DNA of 64,000 nt from Bacteroidales bacterium (lineage in GTDB: Bacteria; Bacteroidota; Bacteroidia; Bacteroidales; UBA10428). Below, one piece after another: positions 10,225 to 19,388 of this stretch. How positions within the stretch are numbered: position 1 is the stretch's first letter; each line of letters begins with the position of its first letter. Location: the NCBI GenBank assembly GCA_016931575.1, contig JAFGEO010000088.1:62001-126000 (forward strand), in the 5' to 3' direction. Made by a program: the position numbers and the translations under genes. A model generated the notes under the pieces. It made no database searches. It saw only the letters and a program-made list of their open reading frames with translations, and was not told where the DNA came from.

Positions 10225-10859
10225 TGCTTCTCTTTGCCCGGGAATTTTCAGATTTTGCCCCTCAGGTGATGCAGTGGTTGTCTGTAAATTATATTGAATT
10301 GCTGGCAACCCTGACCGGATTGATCTACATAATTTTTTCGGTTCGCGGTAAGATGTTATTGTGGCTTTTCGGCTTCATCTCCTCGGCACTCTTTGTTATT
10401 GTATTCTTCAGATCCCGGATTTACGCAGACATGGGCATTAATGTCTACTATGTTCTGGTGAGCATTTACGGATGGTTTCACTGGAAATATGATAAGAAGA
10501 GGAACCAGAAGACATTACCCTATGCGAGACTGGATTTTCGTACAGCCCTCTACCTTTTGGGAGTTTCCATCCTTGTCTTTATTTTTATTGCCTTTATCCT
10601 CGATAAGCTGACCGATTCAGATATTCCTCTGCCTGACGCATTTACCACGGCTTTCAGCATTACGGCAACCTGGATGCTGGCCCGGAAAATTATCGAACAA
10701 TGGCTGATTTGGATCGTTGTTGACCTTGTTTCAGCAGGTTTATACATTTATAAAGAATTATATCCCTCAGTATTGTTATTTTTAACCTATACAGTATTGG
10801 CCTATGTTGGGTATAAAACCTGGGTTAGAGAATGGAAAATACAGGAAAACATAAAATAA
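10224..10859 (+). CDS. pnuC: PnuC-type nicotinamide riboside transporter
   Basis: A 211-residue inner-membrane protein with about seven hydrophobic segments and the PnuC hallmark SIYGWFHW near residues 90-97, plus a second Trp-rich segment (EQWLIWIVVD). PnuC imports nicotinamide riboside by facilitated diffusion, trapped by intracellular phosphorylation. Its start overlaps the preceding stop by one base, and its end overlaps the next gene, an NadR-type kinase, by 28 bp. This pairing supports the substrate assignment. An internal start would shorten the N-terminus without losing a membrane segment. Confidence 0.92.
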   Translation: MLLFAREFSDFAPQVMQWLSVNYIELLATLTGLIYIIFSVRGKMLLWLFGFISSALFVIVFFRSRIYADMGINVYYVLVSIYGWFHWKYDKKRNQKTLPYARLDFRTALYLLGVSILVFIFIAFILDKLTDSDIPLPDAFTTAFSITATWMLARKIIEQWLIWIVVDLVSAGLYIYKELYPSVLLFLTYTVLAYVGYKTWVREWKIQENIK

Positions 10860-11377
10860 GGATTATTTTCACAGGCCCTGAATCTACTGCAAAAACTGCT
10901 TTGTCCAGGCAAATGGCAGATTATTTTAAAGCTGTTTGTGTTGAGGAATACGCCCGGGAATATATTCTGGGTCTTGACCGGCATTATAACTATGATGATG
11001 TAAAGAGGATCGCTGAAATGCAACGCTCCCAGATGAATGCTTTTCTGGGTTCCGGCGAGCGACTGGCGTTCTTTGATACCTATCTGATTATTACCAGGAT
11101 CTGGTTTGAAGTGGCCTTCGGAAAGGCGCCCGAATGGGTGGACAGGGAGATCGCTATGACAGGTGATGCACTGTATTTGCTTTGCAGACCTGATATTCCA
11201 TGGGAACCGGATCCGCTCAGGGAAAACGGAGGGGAGATGCGTGAAAAACTGTTCATAAGATATGAGGAGGAACTGAAACATCATGGCCTGCGGTATGCAT
11301 ATTTAGAGGGAACAGGATCGGAAAGAACGAAAAATGCACTACATCACATAACTACTTTTTTGAAGGCAAATGGATAA
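10832..11377 (+). CDS. NadR-type nicotinamide riboside kinase / AAA ATPase
   Basis: A 181-residue P-loop protein resembling the C-terminal kinase domain of NadR, expected to phosphorylate nicotinamide riboside to NMN. The phosphate-binding loop is GPESTAKT at residues 15-22: the second conserved Gly of the Walker A motif is Ala20. The EEYAREYI and FFDTYLIITRIW segments are typical of the family. There is no N-terminal DNA-binding or adenylyltransferase domain, so it is the kinase alone. It overlaps pnuC by 28 bp and the downstream methyltransferase by 8 bp, so it is tightly coupled to the transporter. Confidence 0.86.
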   Translation: MENTGKHKIRIIFTGPESTAKTALSRQMADYFKAVCVEEYAREYILGLDRHYNYDDVKRIAEMQRSQMNAFLGSGERLAFFDTYLIITRIWFEVAFGKAPEWVDREIAMTGDALYLLCRPDIPWEPDPLRENGGEMREKLFIRYEEELKHHGLRYAYLEGTGSERTKNALHHITTFLKANG

Positions 11378-12533
11378 ACAAGCAGAGATTGGATTCAGAA
11401 TGACAGCTAAGACCTTTCACGGTCTTGAAGAGGTACTCGCAGACGAGATCCGTGAGCTTGGTGGGAAGGACATTCAGATCCTTAACCGGGCAGTACAGTT
11501 TCAGGGTGACAAAGGCCTGCTGTACAAGTCAAACCTGCACCTCAGAACTGCGATCCGGATATTAATTCCCCTGATCGAAGCGCCGATTAAGAATCAGATT
11601 GACCTGTATAACCGGGTCAGGGAGTATGAATGGGAAAAACACATCGAAAGCGGAAAAACCCTGGCGATTGATAGTTTTATCCATTCCTCAACTTTCTCAA
11701 ACTCACATTTCGTATCCCTCCGTACCAAAGATGCTATTGTAGACCGGCTACGTGATAAATTCGGAAGACGGCCAAGTATCAACACAACTAATCCGGACGT
11801 TTTTGTAAATGTCCACCTTTCCGGTAATAATCTCACTGTCTCTCTCGATACTTCGGGTCCGTCCCTCCATAAACGAGGTTACCGTAAGGCTGATGGCCCC
11901 GCACCCCTGAATGAGGTCCTGGCAGCCGGAATGATCCTTCTCACCGGATGGAAAGGTGAAACTGACTTTTATGATCCCATGTGTGGATCAGGTACCCTCG
12001 GGATTGAGGCAGCGCTTATCGCCCGGAAAATCCCGCCGGGTATTTTCAGGAAACAGTTCGGTTTTGAGAATAGCCCAGATTTTGATGCCGGCCTTTTTGA
12101 GGATATCTTCGATTCTGTGGAGGAGAGGAACTGGGAAGGCACCATATTTAGCAGCGATATTTCCAAACCCGCTATACAGGCTGCCATGAAAAATGCCAGG
12201 GAGGCTTCGGTACATAAGAATATTAACTTCCGTGGAGTGAGTTTTCTGGGTTATCCGGTTGTGGAAAAAACTTCCATGGCTATCATCAATCCTCCTTACG
12301 GACAAAGAATCCTTCAACCTGAAATCATTAGCTTCTATAAAGCAATAGGGGATACCCTGAAAAGAAGTTTCAAGGGCTCTAAAGTTTGGATAATCAGCAG
12401 TAATACAGATGCGCTTAAACACGTCGGTCTGAAACCCTCATCCAAACTGGTGCTTTTTAATGGTCCCCTGGAATGCGGTTACCACCGTTTTGATATCTAT
12501 GATGGATCTAAAAAAGCCAAATACCAGCAGTAA
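11370..12533 (+). CDS. THUMP-domain rRNA guanine-N2 methyltransferase, RlmL N-terminal type
   Basis: A 387-residue class I SAM-dependent RNA methyltransferase. The N-terminal ferredoxin-like/THUMP region covers about residues 8-160 (FHGLEEVLADEI at the start). The UPF0020 catalytic domain has the SAM-binding loop DPMCGSGT at 202-209 and the base-flipping NPPY motif at 307-310. It corresponds to the N-terminal half of E. coli RlmL (m2G2445 of 23S rRNA) without the RlmK half. The start overlaps the kinase gene by 8 bp. The target nucleotide in this organism is an inference from family. Confidence 0.9.
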   Translation: MDKQAEIGFRMTAKTFHGLEEVLADEIRELGGKDIQILNRAVQFQGDKGLLYKSNLHLRTAIRILIPLIEAPIKNQIDLYNRVREYEWEKHIESGKTLAIDSFIHSSTFSNSHFVSLRTKDAIVDRLRDKFGRRPSINTTNPDVFVNVHLSGNNLTVSLDTSGPSLHKRGYRKADGPAPLNEVLAAGMILLTGWKGETDFYDPMCGSGTLGIEAALIARKIPPGIFRKQFGFENSPDFDAGLFEDIFDSVEERNWEGTIFSSDISKPAIQAAMKNAREASVHKNINFRGVSFLGYPVVEKTSMAIINPPYGQRILQPEIISFYKAIGDTLKRSFKGSKVWIISSNTDALKHVGLKPSSKLVLFNGPLECGYHRFDIYDGSKKAKYQQ

Positions 12534-12650
12534 AATATATTTTTATTAGTAAATGTTTATAGAATAAAAGGTTCATTTTAACATTTTGTATTATTTTTAT
12601 AATACAAAGGGTGGTAAATGAGTTATCATCTGATATGTGTCGGATTTAAG

Positions 12651-12679
12651 TTGTACAATTAAGATTTTTCCTATATTTG
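12651..12679 (+). promoter_or_regulatory. Putative promoter (-33 TTG, -7 TATATTTG) for the siaB-siaC pair
   Basis: TTG at 12651-12653 is followed after 18 bp by TATATTTG at 12672-12679, a good fit to the Bacteroidota promoter pattern. The SiaB-like gene starts 41 nt later. This is the best two-box promoter in the window and marks an independent transcription unit for the pair. Confidence 0.6.
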
Positions 12680-12720
12680 TTAAATCCTAAATAACGCAAT
12701 ACGAGAAACCCAGGCTTTAT

Positions 12721-13269
12721 ATGAGCTTTAACATAAACGAATATTATTCCAATCTCAGTAAAGGGGACGTTATTTTAGCGTATAAAGGGAGTATTACTTC
12801 AGAGCTTATTAATGAGGTTCTTGAAGCCGTTGAGGGGAAATTAGAGGATGGAAACGAGGATGGGAAAACGCGAAAGAAACTTTACAATGTTCTGGTTGAG
12901 AGTCTCCAGAATTTATACCATCATATAGAAGAAACACACGAAGGCATTGATGAAGACCTGGATCCGAAATTCGGTATTCTTGTAATTGAGAAGGATTCTG
13001 ACGGAGATTATAAGGTTATTACGGGTAACTTCGTTTCTGTAGTGAAAACTAAATTTCTGAAGGAAAAAATCGATAAGATCAACTCCCTTTCGAAGGATGA
13101 ACTCAAGGATATGTACAAATTTATTCTGAACCATCAAAAAATATCCGCTAAAGGTGGTGGAGGATTGGGTCTCGTCGATATAGCCAGGAAAACCGGTAAG
13201 AAAATGCTTTACAACTTCTACGATTATAACGAGAAGTACGTATTTTTTGATTTGCAAATTTTGATTTAA
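12721..13269 (+). CDS. siaB: SiaB family protein kinase (DUF6272)
   Basis: A 182-residue small GHKL-type kinase. The N-box-like helix YNVLVESLQNLYHH carries Glu60 and Asn64, and the glycine-rich lid is GGGGLG at 145-150. In Pseudomonas aeruginosa SiaB phosphorylates SiaC, opposing the phosphatase SiaA and controlling the diguanylate cyclase SiaD. The SiaC homologue follows 18 bp downstream here. No SiaA-like PP2C phosphatase or GGDEF protein is in the window, so the output must differ or lie elsewhere. Cytoplasmic: no signal or membrane segment. The family assignment comes from recognising the sequence pattern and the pairing. Confidence 0.82.
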   Translation: MSFNINEYYSNLSKGDVILAYKGSITSELINEVLEAVEGKLEDGNEDGKTRKKLYNVLVESLQNLYHHIEETHEGIDEDLDPKFGILVIEKDSDGDYKVITGNFVSVVKTKFLKEKIDKINSLSKDELKDMYKFILNHQKISAKGGGGLGLVDIARKTGKKMLYNFYDYNEKYVFFDLQILI

Positions 13270-13287
13270 CACGCAATACATTTCGGT

Positions 13288-13668
13288 ATGGAATCACTTA
13301 TTATTGAAGGAACATCAAAGACGCCAAACGTTGTTTTCGAAAGAGATAATGGGAAGCTGGAGATCAAGGGAAGGTCGATACCTGAAAACTCAATAGAATT
13401 CTATAAACCTTTGGTCGATTGGCTGGAGGAATATGCCCATAGTCCGCTTGATCGTACTGAGGTGAACGTACATCTGGAGTATTTCAATACCAGTTCTTCG
13501 AAGTGTATTCTCGATGTCTTTAAGAAACTTGAAACCATTCATAAGAATAAGTACGATGTACAGATTAACTGGTACTATGAAGAGGATGATGAAGATATGC
13601 TTGAGGCAGGTGAAGATTATGAATCCATTATCAGGGTACCCTTTAAAATGATTGAAATAGTTGATTGA
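13288..13668 (+). CDS. siaC: SiaC family regulatory phosphoprotein (DUF1987)
   Basis: A 126-residue protein with the DUF1987 layout: an N-terminal TPNVVFE strand, the KGRSIPENSIEFY segment, and LEYFNTSSSK at residues 63-72. Thr68 in this segment corresponds to the threonine phosphorylated by SiaB in Pseudomonas SiaC (from memory also Thr68). The acidic C-terminal part (EEDDEDMLEAGEDYE) precedes a final strand. SiaC acts as a STAS-like switch that binds different partners according to phosphorylation. It is 18 bp behind the kinase gene and is followed by a strong terminator, so the two genes form a complete operon. Confidence 0.85.
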   Translation: MESLIIEGTSKTPNVVFERDNGKLEIKGRSIPENSIEFYKPLVDWLEEYAHSPLDRTEVNVHLEYFNTSSSKCILDVFKKLETIHKNKYDVQINWYYEEDDEDMLEAGEDYESIIRVPFKMIEIVD

Positions 13669-13690
13669 CAAAATAAATTATTCGTTAAGA

Positions 13691-13722
13691 AAGGGAGCCT
13701 TAACCAGGGTTCCTTTTTTTTT
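13691..13722 (+). terminator. Rho-independent terminator after siaC
   Basis: GGAGCC and GGTTCC can pair around an 8-nt loop, extended by A:T pairs, and are followed by a run of nine T (13714-13722). It lies 23 bp after the siaC stop. Confidence 0.75.
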
Positions 13723-13824
13723 GCAGCTTGTTATCTGAAATGCTGGTTGTCAGTGAAGGATCATTCCTGAAAGTTAGGAAAGGATAGAGAAATTTTTCGG
13801 AGCAGACCTAAGGACTAAATAACT

Positions 13825-13848
13825 AAAAAAGGAGCCTCACAGCTCCTT
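13825..13848 (-). terminator. Rho-independent terminator after the TerB/ABC gene
   Basis: On the minus strand AAGGAGC and GCTCCTT form a perfect 7-bp stem with a 6-nt loop, followed by six T. It sits immediately downstream of the ABC gene stop and insulates it from the convergent siaC gene. Confidence 0.8.
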
Positions 13849-13852
13849 CCAC

Positions 13853-16800
13853 TTATTCTTTCTCTTCCGGTTTAATTTTCTTCTTCGCTATTTCGAAAAG
13901 ATCCAGAAGTTTTCGTAGTCCTCTGAAGTAGAGTATCAGGAAAAGGATGATCGACATAAACCAGATCACAATGGTATTAATCCAGAAAGTATCGTAGAAC
14001 TTTCCAAATACCTTCTTCCGGGGGGCATAAAAATGTGCTTTAACAAAGTCTGACTCAGGATCCAGGTATACCGGATCAGTCTTCTGTATCAGTTCACCCT
14101 TAAACTCAATGATCTTGGATTCTTCACCTTTATTCCTGACAAAGTCGGTAAGTTTTTCATTGTGGTACTCCCGCTTTAGTACCCTGACCTTTTCTTCACC
14201 GAGCCGATGCACGATAGCTTCCTCCTCATCATCCTTGGCATTCCAGACATCTATATAGTCTTGCTGGATCTGCCAGATGAATTCCATGGCGGCCTTAATA
14301 GATATATCCGTTATCTTGCCCGGATACAACTGATCAAGGTATTCGTATTTTCGGTTCGGCTCCTCAAGTAAAGTTTTGCGGATCTCGTTCCGGATAATGC
14401 TTATATACTCATCAACTTTTTTCTTGTAATCCTTGTCGTCCCTGTATTTTTCCACAACATCAAGGCGTAATTCCATTTCTTTGTACCAGTAGTCTTTCAT
14501 GTACTTGGCATGGCTCATCTCCTTGTTAACAACATAGAAGGCCTTCATGTATACATTATCTTTGTACTGATGCACTGCCAGTGCCTCATACCCCCATCGC
14601 GCTGTAATAATTTCTCCGTATATCGGGATTTTATTCGGAGAGGAAATCGTCGGGTTGAGTTTCTCATACTGTACAATAACACCGCTCAGAATGATCTGGG
14701 GAATTACCAGGAACGGTATGAGGATGTAAATGGTAACTACGGTCTTAAAACTGTCAGAAATGACAAGTCCCATAACATTGGCACTTACCCAGCAGCTGAA
14801 AAGGACGATCCAGTATTCCATGTACATCCCTTTTATCTCCATGATCGTGTTACCTACCAGAACGAAGATGAGCGACTGCAGGGCGGAAATCATTATAAGG
14901 ACCGATAACTTGGAAAAAAGGTAGCTAGACCAGCTGAGATTCAGGAAAGCCTCGCGTTTCAGGATTTTCCGGTCTTTAATGATCTCTTCAGCACTGATAG
15001 TTAAGCCCATGAAAATGGCAACAATCACTGACATGAAAATGTATACCGGGAGGTTGCTGTTGTTATGCAGGGTGTAACCCAATTCATTCGACACACTGTC
15101 ATCATAGTATTTTACGAGGAATGCCAGTATGAAAGCCAGTACCGGGGCTTCCAGGAAATTGATAATCAGGTACTGCTTGTTTGCCAGCTTTGAAAGGATA
15201 TCCCGCTTGGCGAACAGCCAGAACTGATGCAGGCGGTTGGGGATCTTAAAGGAGATCTTCGGCAGCTCGGTCGGAATTTCGATCGATGGCTTGAGATCTT
15301 TTATGTAATCCCTGAAATAGCCGTACCACTCCCTGGGAGAAAATTTTCTTTTCTGGGTGAACTTTCCGTATTCATCCAAAATGTTCGACTCCACAATGTT
15401 GAAGATCTGTTCCGGGTTTACATTGCCGCAGACATGACATTCACTTTCATTGTAGTTGGCGTAATGGATCTTCGACTTGAAATATACGATAGAGTCGATC
15501 GGGTCACCATCATAAATCAGGTAGCCTCCTGTATCAAGGATCAATAATTCATCAAACATTTTGAATATATCTGATGAAGGCTGGTGAATGACCACAAAAA
15601 CCAGCTTCCCTTTCAGGGAAAGTTCCTTCAGAAGGTCCATAATGTTCTCCGAGTCACGGGAAGAAAGTCCCGAGGTAGGCTCATCAAGAAACAGGACAGC
15701 AGGCTCTCGGATGAGCTCCAGGGCAATATTCAGTCTCTTGCGCTGGCCCCCGCTGATCATTTTATTCAGCGGTGTACCAACCTGTACATCTTTTATTTCG
15801 TAAAGCCCGAGATTCTGCAGCATCCGGTCGACCGTAGCGATGACCTTTTCCTCACGGTAGTTGCTGAAGCACAGCTTGGCATTGTAGTAAAGGTTCTGGA
15901 AGACGGTAAGCTCCTCGATCAGGAGGTCGTCCTGCGAAACATGCCCAATGATACCTTCTATTGATTTCTTTTCGGTATGGATGTTGATCCCGTTAATCCT
16001 GATCGCTCCGTCGGAAGGCTTCTCCGTACCATTTAAAATATTGAGCAGCGTGGTTTTTCCCGCCCCGCTGGCTCCCATAATACCAACCAGCCGGCCCGAT
16101 TCCTTTGTAAAGCTCATGGGACGTAAACCGACTGTGCCGTTTTTAAAACGGTGCTGGATATCCTGCACCTCGAAAGCGATCTTCGATTCACGGTGTTCTT
16201 CATGGAAGAGGGTGATAATATCACTGTAGTAGATCGGTTTGATATTGTGATCGCGGATGGAGGATCCGGGATTAAAAACGAAGACTTTATTCGGCTGCAG
16301 CAGCTGACCATTCAGGTAGAGTTCTGTATCCCCCAGGTAACGAATGAAGTACAGTTTCGTTGACAGGGCTTGTAAAAACCAGATTTCTCCTTTAAAATGC
16401 CTGGCGAAAAGGTATTTTACCTCATGGTTCTGAACCTTATCCCTGCTGCTTACCACTAACATATTTCCGGAAGAAAACACGGAGCTGTCTGTTGAAGTGG
16501 TATACTGCTGTATAAGTTTGAATTCTTCGTTATTAATATTGAATGATTCAGAAACGGTTTCGATGAATTCTAATTCCTGTTTGGATATCTCGGAACGGTC
16601 TGAATAAGCAAATTCAAAGAGGTGGATCAGTACGATCAGTTTTTGCTTCTGGGTAAGCTCCCGGTTAATCTGGTCGCAGATGCGAAGGATCTTTACCGAG
16701 TCAGGGCCTATCCGCTTTACACCCCTGGTATTTACAAGGCTTTGATGGCGGGTATAATAGGTATTGAAGATTGCCAGATACCCTTCAACCAGCTCCTGGT

Positions 16801-16924
16801 TCAGAATTCTTCCCAGATAGGATTCAACAACCGTTTGGCGGTCCCCATCATCTGAAGTGTAGTCCTCGGGTCTCGCAATGATTGCGAATAACTCCATTAA
16901 GGCTTGTAGAATCTGCTCACTCAT
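13853..16924 (-). CDS. TerB-like / ABCG-type ABC ATPase / permease fusion
   Basis: A protein of 1023 residues from the ATG at 16924; an in-frame TTG at 16972 lies inside a -7-like motif and is unlikely. Residues 1 to about 150 are helical and acidic with a TerB-like pattern. About 150-250 is a beta-rich region that could be FHA-like. The ABC ATPase spans about 255-500, with Walker A GASGAGKT at 284-291, signature ISGGQRKRL and Walker B VLFLDEPTSGL. Membrane segments lie at about 590-760, followed by a charged insertion of some 200 residues and a last membrane helix near 975-1000. The ATPase-before-permease order is that of ABCG half-transporters. A CHVCG motif follows the ATPase. The substrate is unknown. 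It faces the siaB-siaC pair convergently. Confidence 0.85.
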   Translation of the reverse strand: MSEQILQALMELFAIIARPEDYTSDDGDRQTVVESYLGRILNQELVEGYLAIFNTYYTRHQSLVNTRGVKRIGPDSVKILRICDQINRELTQKQKLIVLIHLFEFAYSDRSEISKQELEFIETVSESFNINNEEFKLIQQYTTSTDSSVFSSGNMLVVSSRDKVQNHEVKYLFARHFKGEIWFLQALSTKLYFIRYLGDTELYLNGQLLQPNKVFVFNPGSSIRDHNIKPIYYSDIITLFHEEHRESKIAFEVQDIQHRFKNGTVGLRPMSFTKESGRLVGIMGASGAGKTTLLNILNGTEKPSDGAIRINGINIHTEKKSIEGIIGHVSQDDLLIEELTVFQNLYYNAKLCFSNYREEKVIATVDRMLQNLGLYEIKDVQVGTPLNKMISGGQRKRLNIALELIREPAVLFLDEPTSGLSSRDSENIMDLLKELSLKGKLVFVVIHQPSSDIFKMFDELLILDTGGYLIYDGDPIDSIVYFKSKIHYANYNESECHVCGNVNPEQIFNIVESNILDEYGKFTQKRKFSPREWYGYFRDYIKDLKPSIEIPTELPKISFKIPNRLHQFWLFAKRDILSKLANKQYLIINFLEAPVLAFILAFLVKYYDDSVSNELGYTLHNNSNLPVYIFMSVIVAIFMGLTISAEEIIKDRKILKREAFLNLSWSSYLFSKLSVLIMISALQSLIFVLVGNTIMEIKGMYMEYWIVLFSCWVSANVMGLVISDSFKTVVTIYILIPFLVIPQIILSGVIVQYEKLNPTISSPNKIPIYGEIITARWGYEALAVHQYKDNVYMKAFYVVNKEMSHAKYMKDYWYKEMELRLDVVEKYRDDKDYKKKVDEYISIIRNEIRKTLLEEPNRKYEYLDQLYPGKITDISIKAAMEFIWQIQQDYIDVWNAKDDEEEAIVHRLGEEKVRVLKREYHNEKLTDFVRNKGEESKIIEFKGELIQKTDPVYLDPESDFVKAHFYAPRKKVFGKFYDTFWINTIVIWFMSIILFLILYFRGLRKLLDLFEIAKKKIKPEEKE

Positions 16925-16969
16925 TTTGCTGAGTTGTCGGTTGTGTAATTTTATGCCTGGAATTTTACG

Positions 16970-16977
16970 CAAATATT
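16970..16977 (-). promoter_or_regulatory. Putative -7 element for the TerB/ABC gene
   Basis: Minus-strand AATATTTG matches TAnnTTTG with one mismatch and lies 45 nt before the ATG at 16924. Its TTG would be the longer frame's start codon, which argues that the ATG is the true start. Confidence 0.35.
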
Positions 16978-17051
16978 CCCCTTAAGTTACGACCTTCTAA
17001 GATTTTGTGGAATAAATTCTATATTTAATGATTATTTAATTCTATGAAGGC

Positions 17052-19208
17052 ATGAAGTGTAGAATAGTGTTGGCGGGAATATTCTTTCTGTCATTCAGCT
17101 TTAGTGTTCTGGCGCAGCTGTTTACCATCGAAGATATTGAAACAGGCCGTTTAAGTTATCTGCGTCCCGAAAATCTGGAAAACCTGCAATGGCGGGGTGA
17201 AGCGCATGCTGTTGTTTTCTCGGTTAACGACACACTTTATGAATATGCCGTGGAGCAAAAGCTAAAAAAGGTACTGCTAACCCTTGATCAGCTGAACCAG
17301 GCACTGGAGCCTGTTGCGGGGCAGGTATTCGGCACCATGCCGGAAGTTAAGTTCATCGGGAAAGATGTGATCTACCTGGAAGGTAACGGGGCCGACTATT
17401 TTTATAATCTCACAGACAATTCCTGTTCAGCGCTGGTCATTCCGGTGGATGCTGAACAAAAACTTCTAAATGAAGAGCAGTTTGCCGTGGCATTCCTGCA
17501 GAATTCAGCGATATGGATCGCTCTCAGGGATGGTACCCTGAAACAGGTTACCAACGACACGGTTCAGGGTATTGTGAATGCTGATTATATCTACCGGCAG
17601 GAATTTGGTATCGACAGGGGAATGTTCTGGTCGGAAACCGGAAAATACCTGGCCTGGTACCGGAAAGATGAAAGGCAGGTTGAAAAATTCCCGCTGATCG
17701 GCATAAGTTCAGTTGCCGGGGAGGATAGGCAAGTGCACTATCCGATGGCCGGACGTACCATGGAAAACACTGAACTCTGGATATACTCCATGGATAAGGG
17801 CAGGTCCGTAAAGATATGCCCCCCAAATGGTGCTGGGGTATACCTGACCAACCTGAGCTGGTCCCCTGATGACACCTATGTATATATACAGCACCTCAAC
17901 AGGGGTCAGGATACACTGAGTTTGAAGTGTTATTCAAGCCTGGACGGGAGCTACCTCAATACCCTGTTTACCGAGGTGAATCCAAAATATGTCGAGCCAA
18001 TGTACCCGGTCCGGTTCCTGACAAATGATCCGGATGTATGCTATTACCAAAGCGAACGCAGCGGCTATAACCAGCTTTACGAATATGATTTCTCAACCCG
18101 GAAACTTAAGCAGCTTACATACGACAGCTGGGATATAACCGGGGTGGTTGGTTCGCCTGCTCAATACTCTGCCAAACCGGGTGAACAGGCTGTTTACTAT
18201 ATGGCTACAGGAGAAACCCCACTGGAGAACCAGCTCTTCCGGCTTGATCTGAAAGAGGGGAAAAGCAGTCAAATAACCCCGGATGCAGGAACCCATAAGG
18301 TACTGTTCAGTGAAGATATGTCTTTGTTCATCGATAAGTTCAGCAGCAGGGAGGTCCCAAACCGTATTTCCGTTTACACCAGGAAAGGTGAAATACTTCT
18401 GACCTTGTTGGATGCTGCAAGTCCGGTGGAAGCTTATCAGCTTGCAGACGAAGAACTGGGTACGCTGAAAGCAGGGGATGGGGTAAGCGACATCTATTAC
18501 AGGCTTACCAAACCCCTTAACTTCAATCCGGAAAAAAAATACCCCTTGATTGTCTACGTCTACGGAGGACCCCACGTACAACTGATCACCAATTCCTGGA
18601 TGGGGCGAATCGACTACCTGCAGCAATATTTTGCACAGCATGGCTATGCCTCGCTGATAATCGACAGCCGGGGTTCCGATAACCGGGGGCGCAGCTTTGA
18701 AGATGTAATTTTTCGTCAGCATGGCATTCCACAGAGAGAAGACCAGCTAAAAGGCATCGATTTTATTCGCAGCCTTGGCTGGGTGGATACCGCAAGGATC
18801 GGCATACACGGTTGGAGTTACGGAGGCTTTATGACCCTGAATATGATGGTGTCAGCACCTGATATTTATAAGGTTGGCGTGGCAGGAGGTTCGGTGACTA
18901 ACTGGGCACTATACGAAGTAATGTATGGCGAAAGGTATATGGATACACCAGGGGAAAACCCGGAAGGCTATGGTGTAACCAACCTGATAGCCAGGGCGGA
19001 TCAGCTGAAAGGCAAGCTATTGCTCATTCATTGCGGGAAAGACGATACCGTGCTTCCTCAACATACCCTTCAGTTTATGAAGGCTTGTATTGATGCAGGC
19101 AAACCGGTGGATTTCTTCCTGTATCCGGAACATGAACACAATGTCAGGGGAAATGACAGGCTGCACCTTACACGTAAAATCACACAGTACTTTTTTGAAA
19201 ATCTGTAG
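17052..19208 (+). CDS. DPP4-type S9 prolyl dipeptidyl peptidase
   Basis: A 718-residue exported peptidase. The signal peptide ends near residue 22 (FSVLAQ). The beta-propeller domain (DPPIV_N) covers about 100-470 and includes YRQEFGIDRGMFWS, the region of the substrate-binding Glu. The alpha/beta-hydrolase domain has Ser589 in GWSYGG, Asp664/665 in GKDDTV and His696 in YPEHEHNV. The enzyme cleaves Xaa-Pro or Xaa-Ala dipeptides from N-termini in the periplasm. Length equals that of Porphyromonas DPPIV (about 720). It stands alone, divergent from the ABC gene. Confidence 0.93.
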   Translation: MKCRIVLAGIFFLSFSFSVLAQLFTIEDIETGRLSYLRPENLENLQWRGEAHAVVFSVNDTLYEYAVEQKLKKVLLTLDQLNQALEPVAGQVFGTMPEVKFIGKDVIYLEGNGADYFYNLTDNSCSALVIPVDAEQKLLNEEQFAVAFLQNSAIWIALRDGTLKQVTNDTVQGIVNADYIYRQEFGIDRGMFWSETGKYLAWYRKDERQVEKFPLIGISSVAGEDRQVHYPMAGRTMENTELWIYSMDKGRSVKICPPNGAGVYLTNLSWSPDDTYVYIQHLNRGQDTLSLKCYSSLDGSYLNTLFTEVNPKYVEPMYPVRFLTNDPDVCYYQSERSGYNQLYEYDFSTRKLKQLTYDSWDITGVVGSPAQYSAKPGEQAVYYMATGETPLENQLFRLDLKEGKSSQITPDAGTHKVLFSEDMSLFIDKFSSREVPNRISVYTRKGEILLTLLDAASPVEAYQLADEELGTLKAGDGVSDIYYRLTKPLNFNPEKKYPLIVYVYGGPHVQLITNSWMGRIDYLQQYFAQHGYASLIIDSRGSDNRGRSFEDVIFRQHGIPQREDQLKGIDFIRSLGWVDTARIGIHGWSYGGFMTLNMMVSAPDIYKVGVAGGSVTNWALYEVMYGERYMDTPGENPEGYGVTNLIARADQLKGKLLLIHCGKDDTVLPQHTLQFMKACIDAGKPVDFFLYPEHEHNVRGNDRLHLTRKITQYFFENL

Positions 19209-19235
19209 GGAACAATACCCCGGCATGCTGCCGCA

Positions 19236-19258
19236 CAGACGCACAACAATGCCTCTCT
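19236..19258. repeat. Degenerate copy of an AGACGC...GCCTCTCT intergenic element
   Basis: The sequence from CAGACGC to GCCTCTCT resembles the imperfect inverted repeat at 39628-39651. The centre is changed (CACAACAAT in place of AATGCATC), so this is at best a decayed copy. Confidence 0.3.
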
Positions 19259-19388
19259 ATGCTCAATAGAATGCCGAAATGACATCTATTAACAGGTATA
19301 ATATGACATTATGACATATCGTATCGGTTAATTGATGCTGGCCGGGATTTTGCTAATCTTCTTTTAACGATAAGAAAGGACAATAGCC

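Noticed and set aside
16925-16972. 16-residue N-terminal extension of the TerB/ABC protein from a TTG start
   Set aside because: The TTG is inside a -7-like AATATTTG motif, and the ATG at 16924 gives a typical N-terminus.
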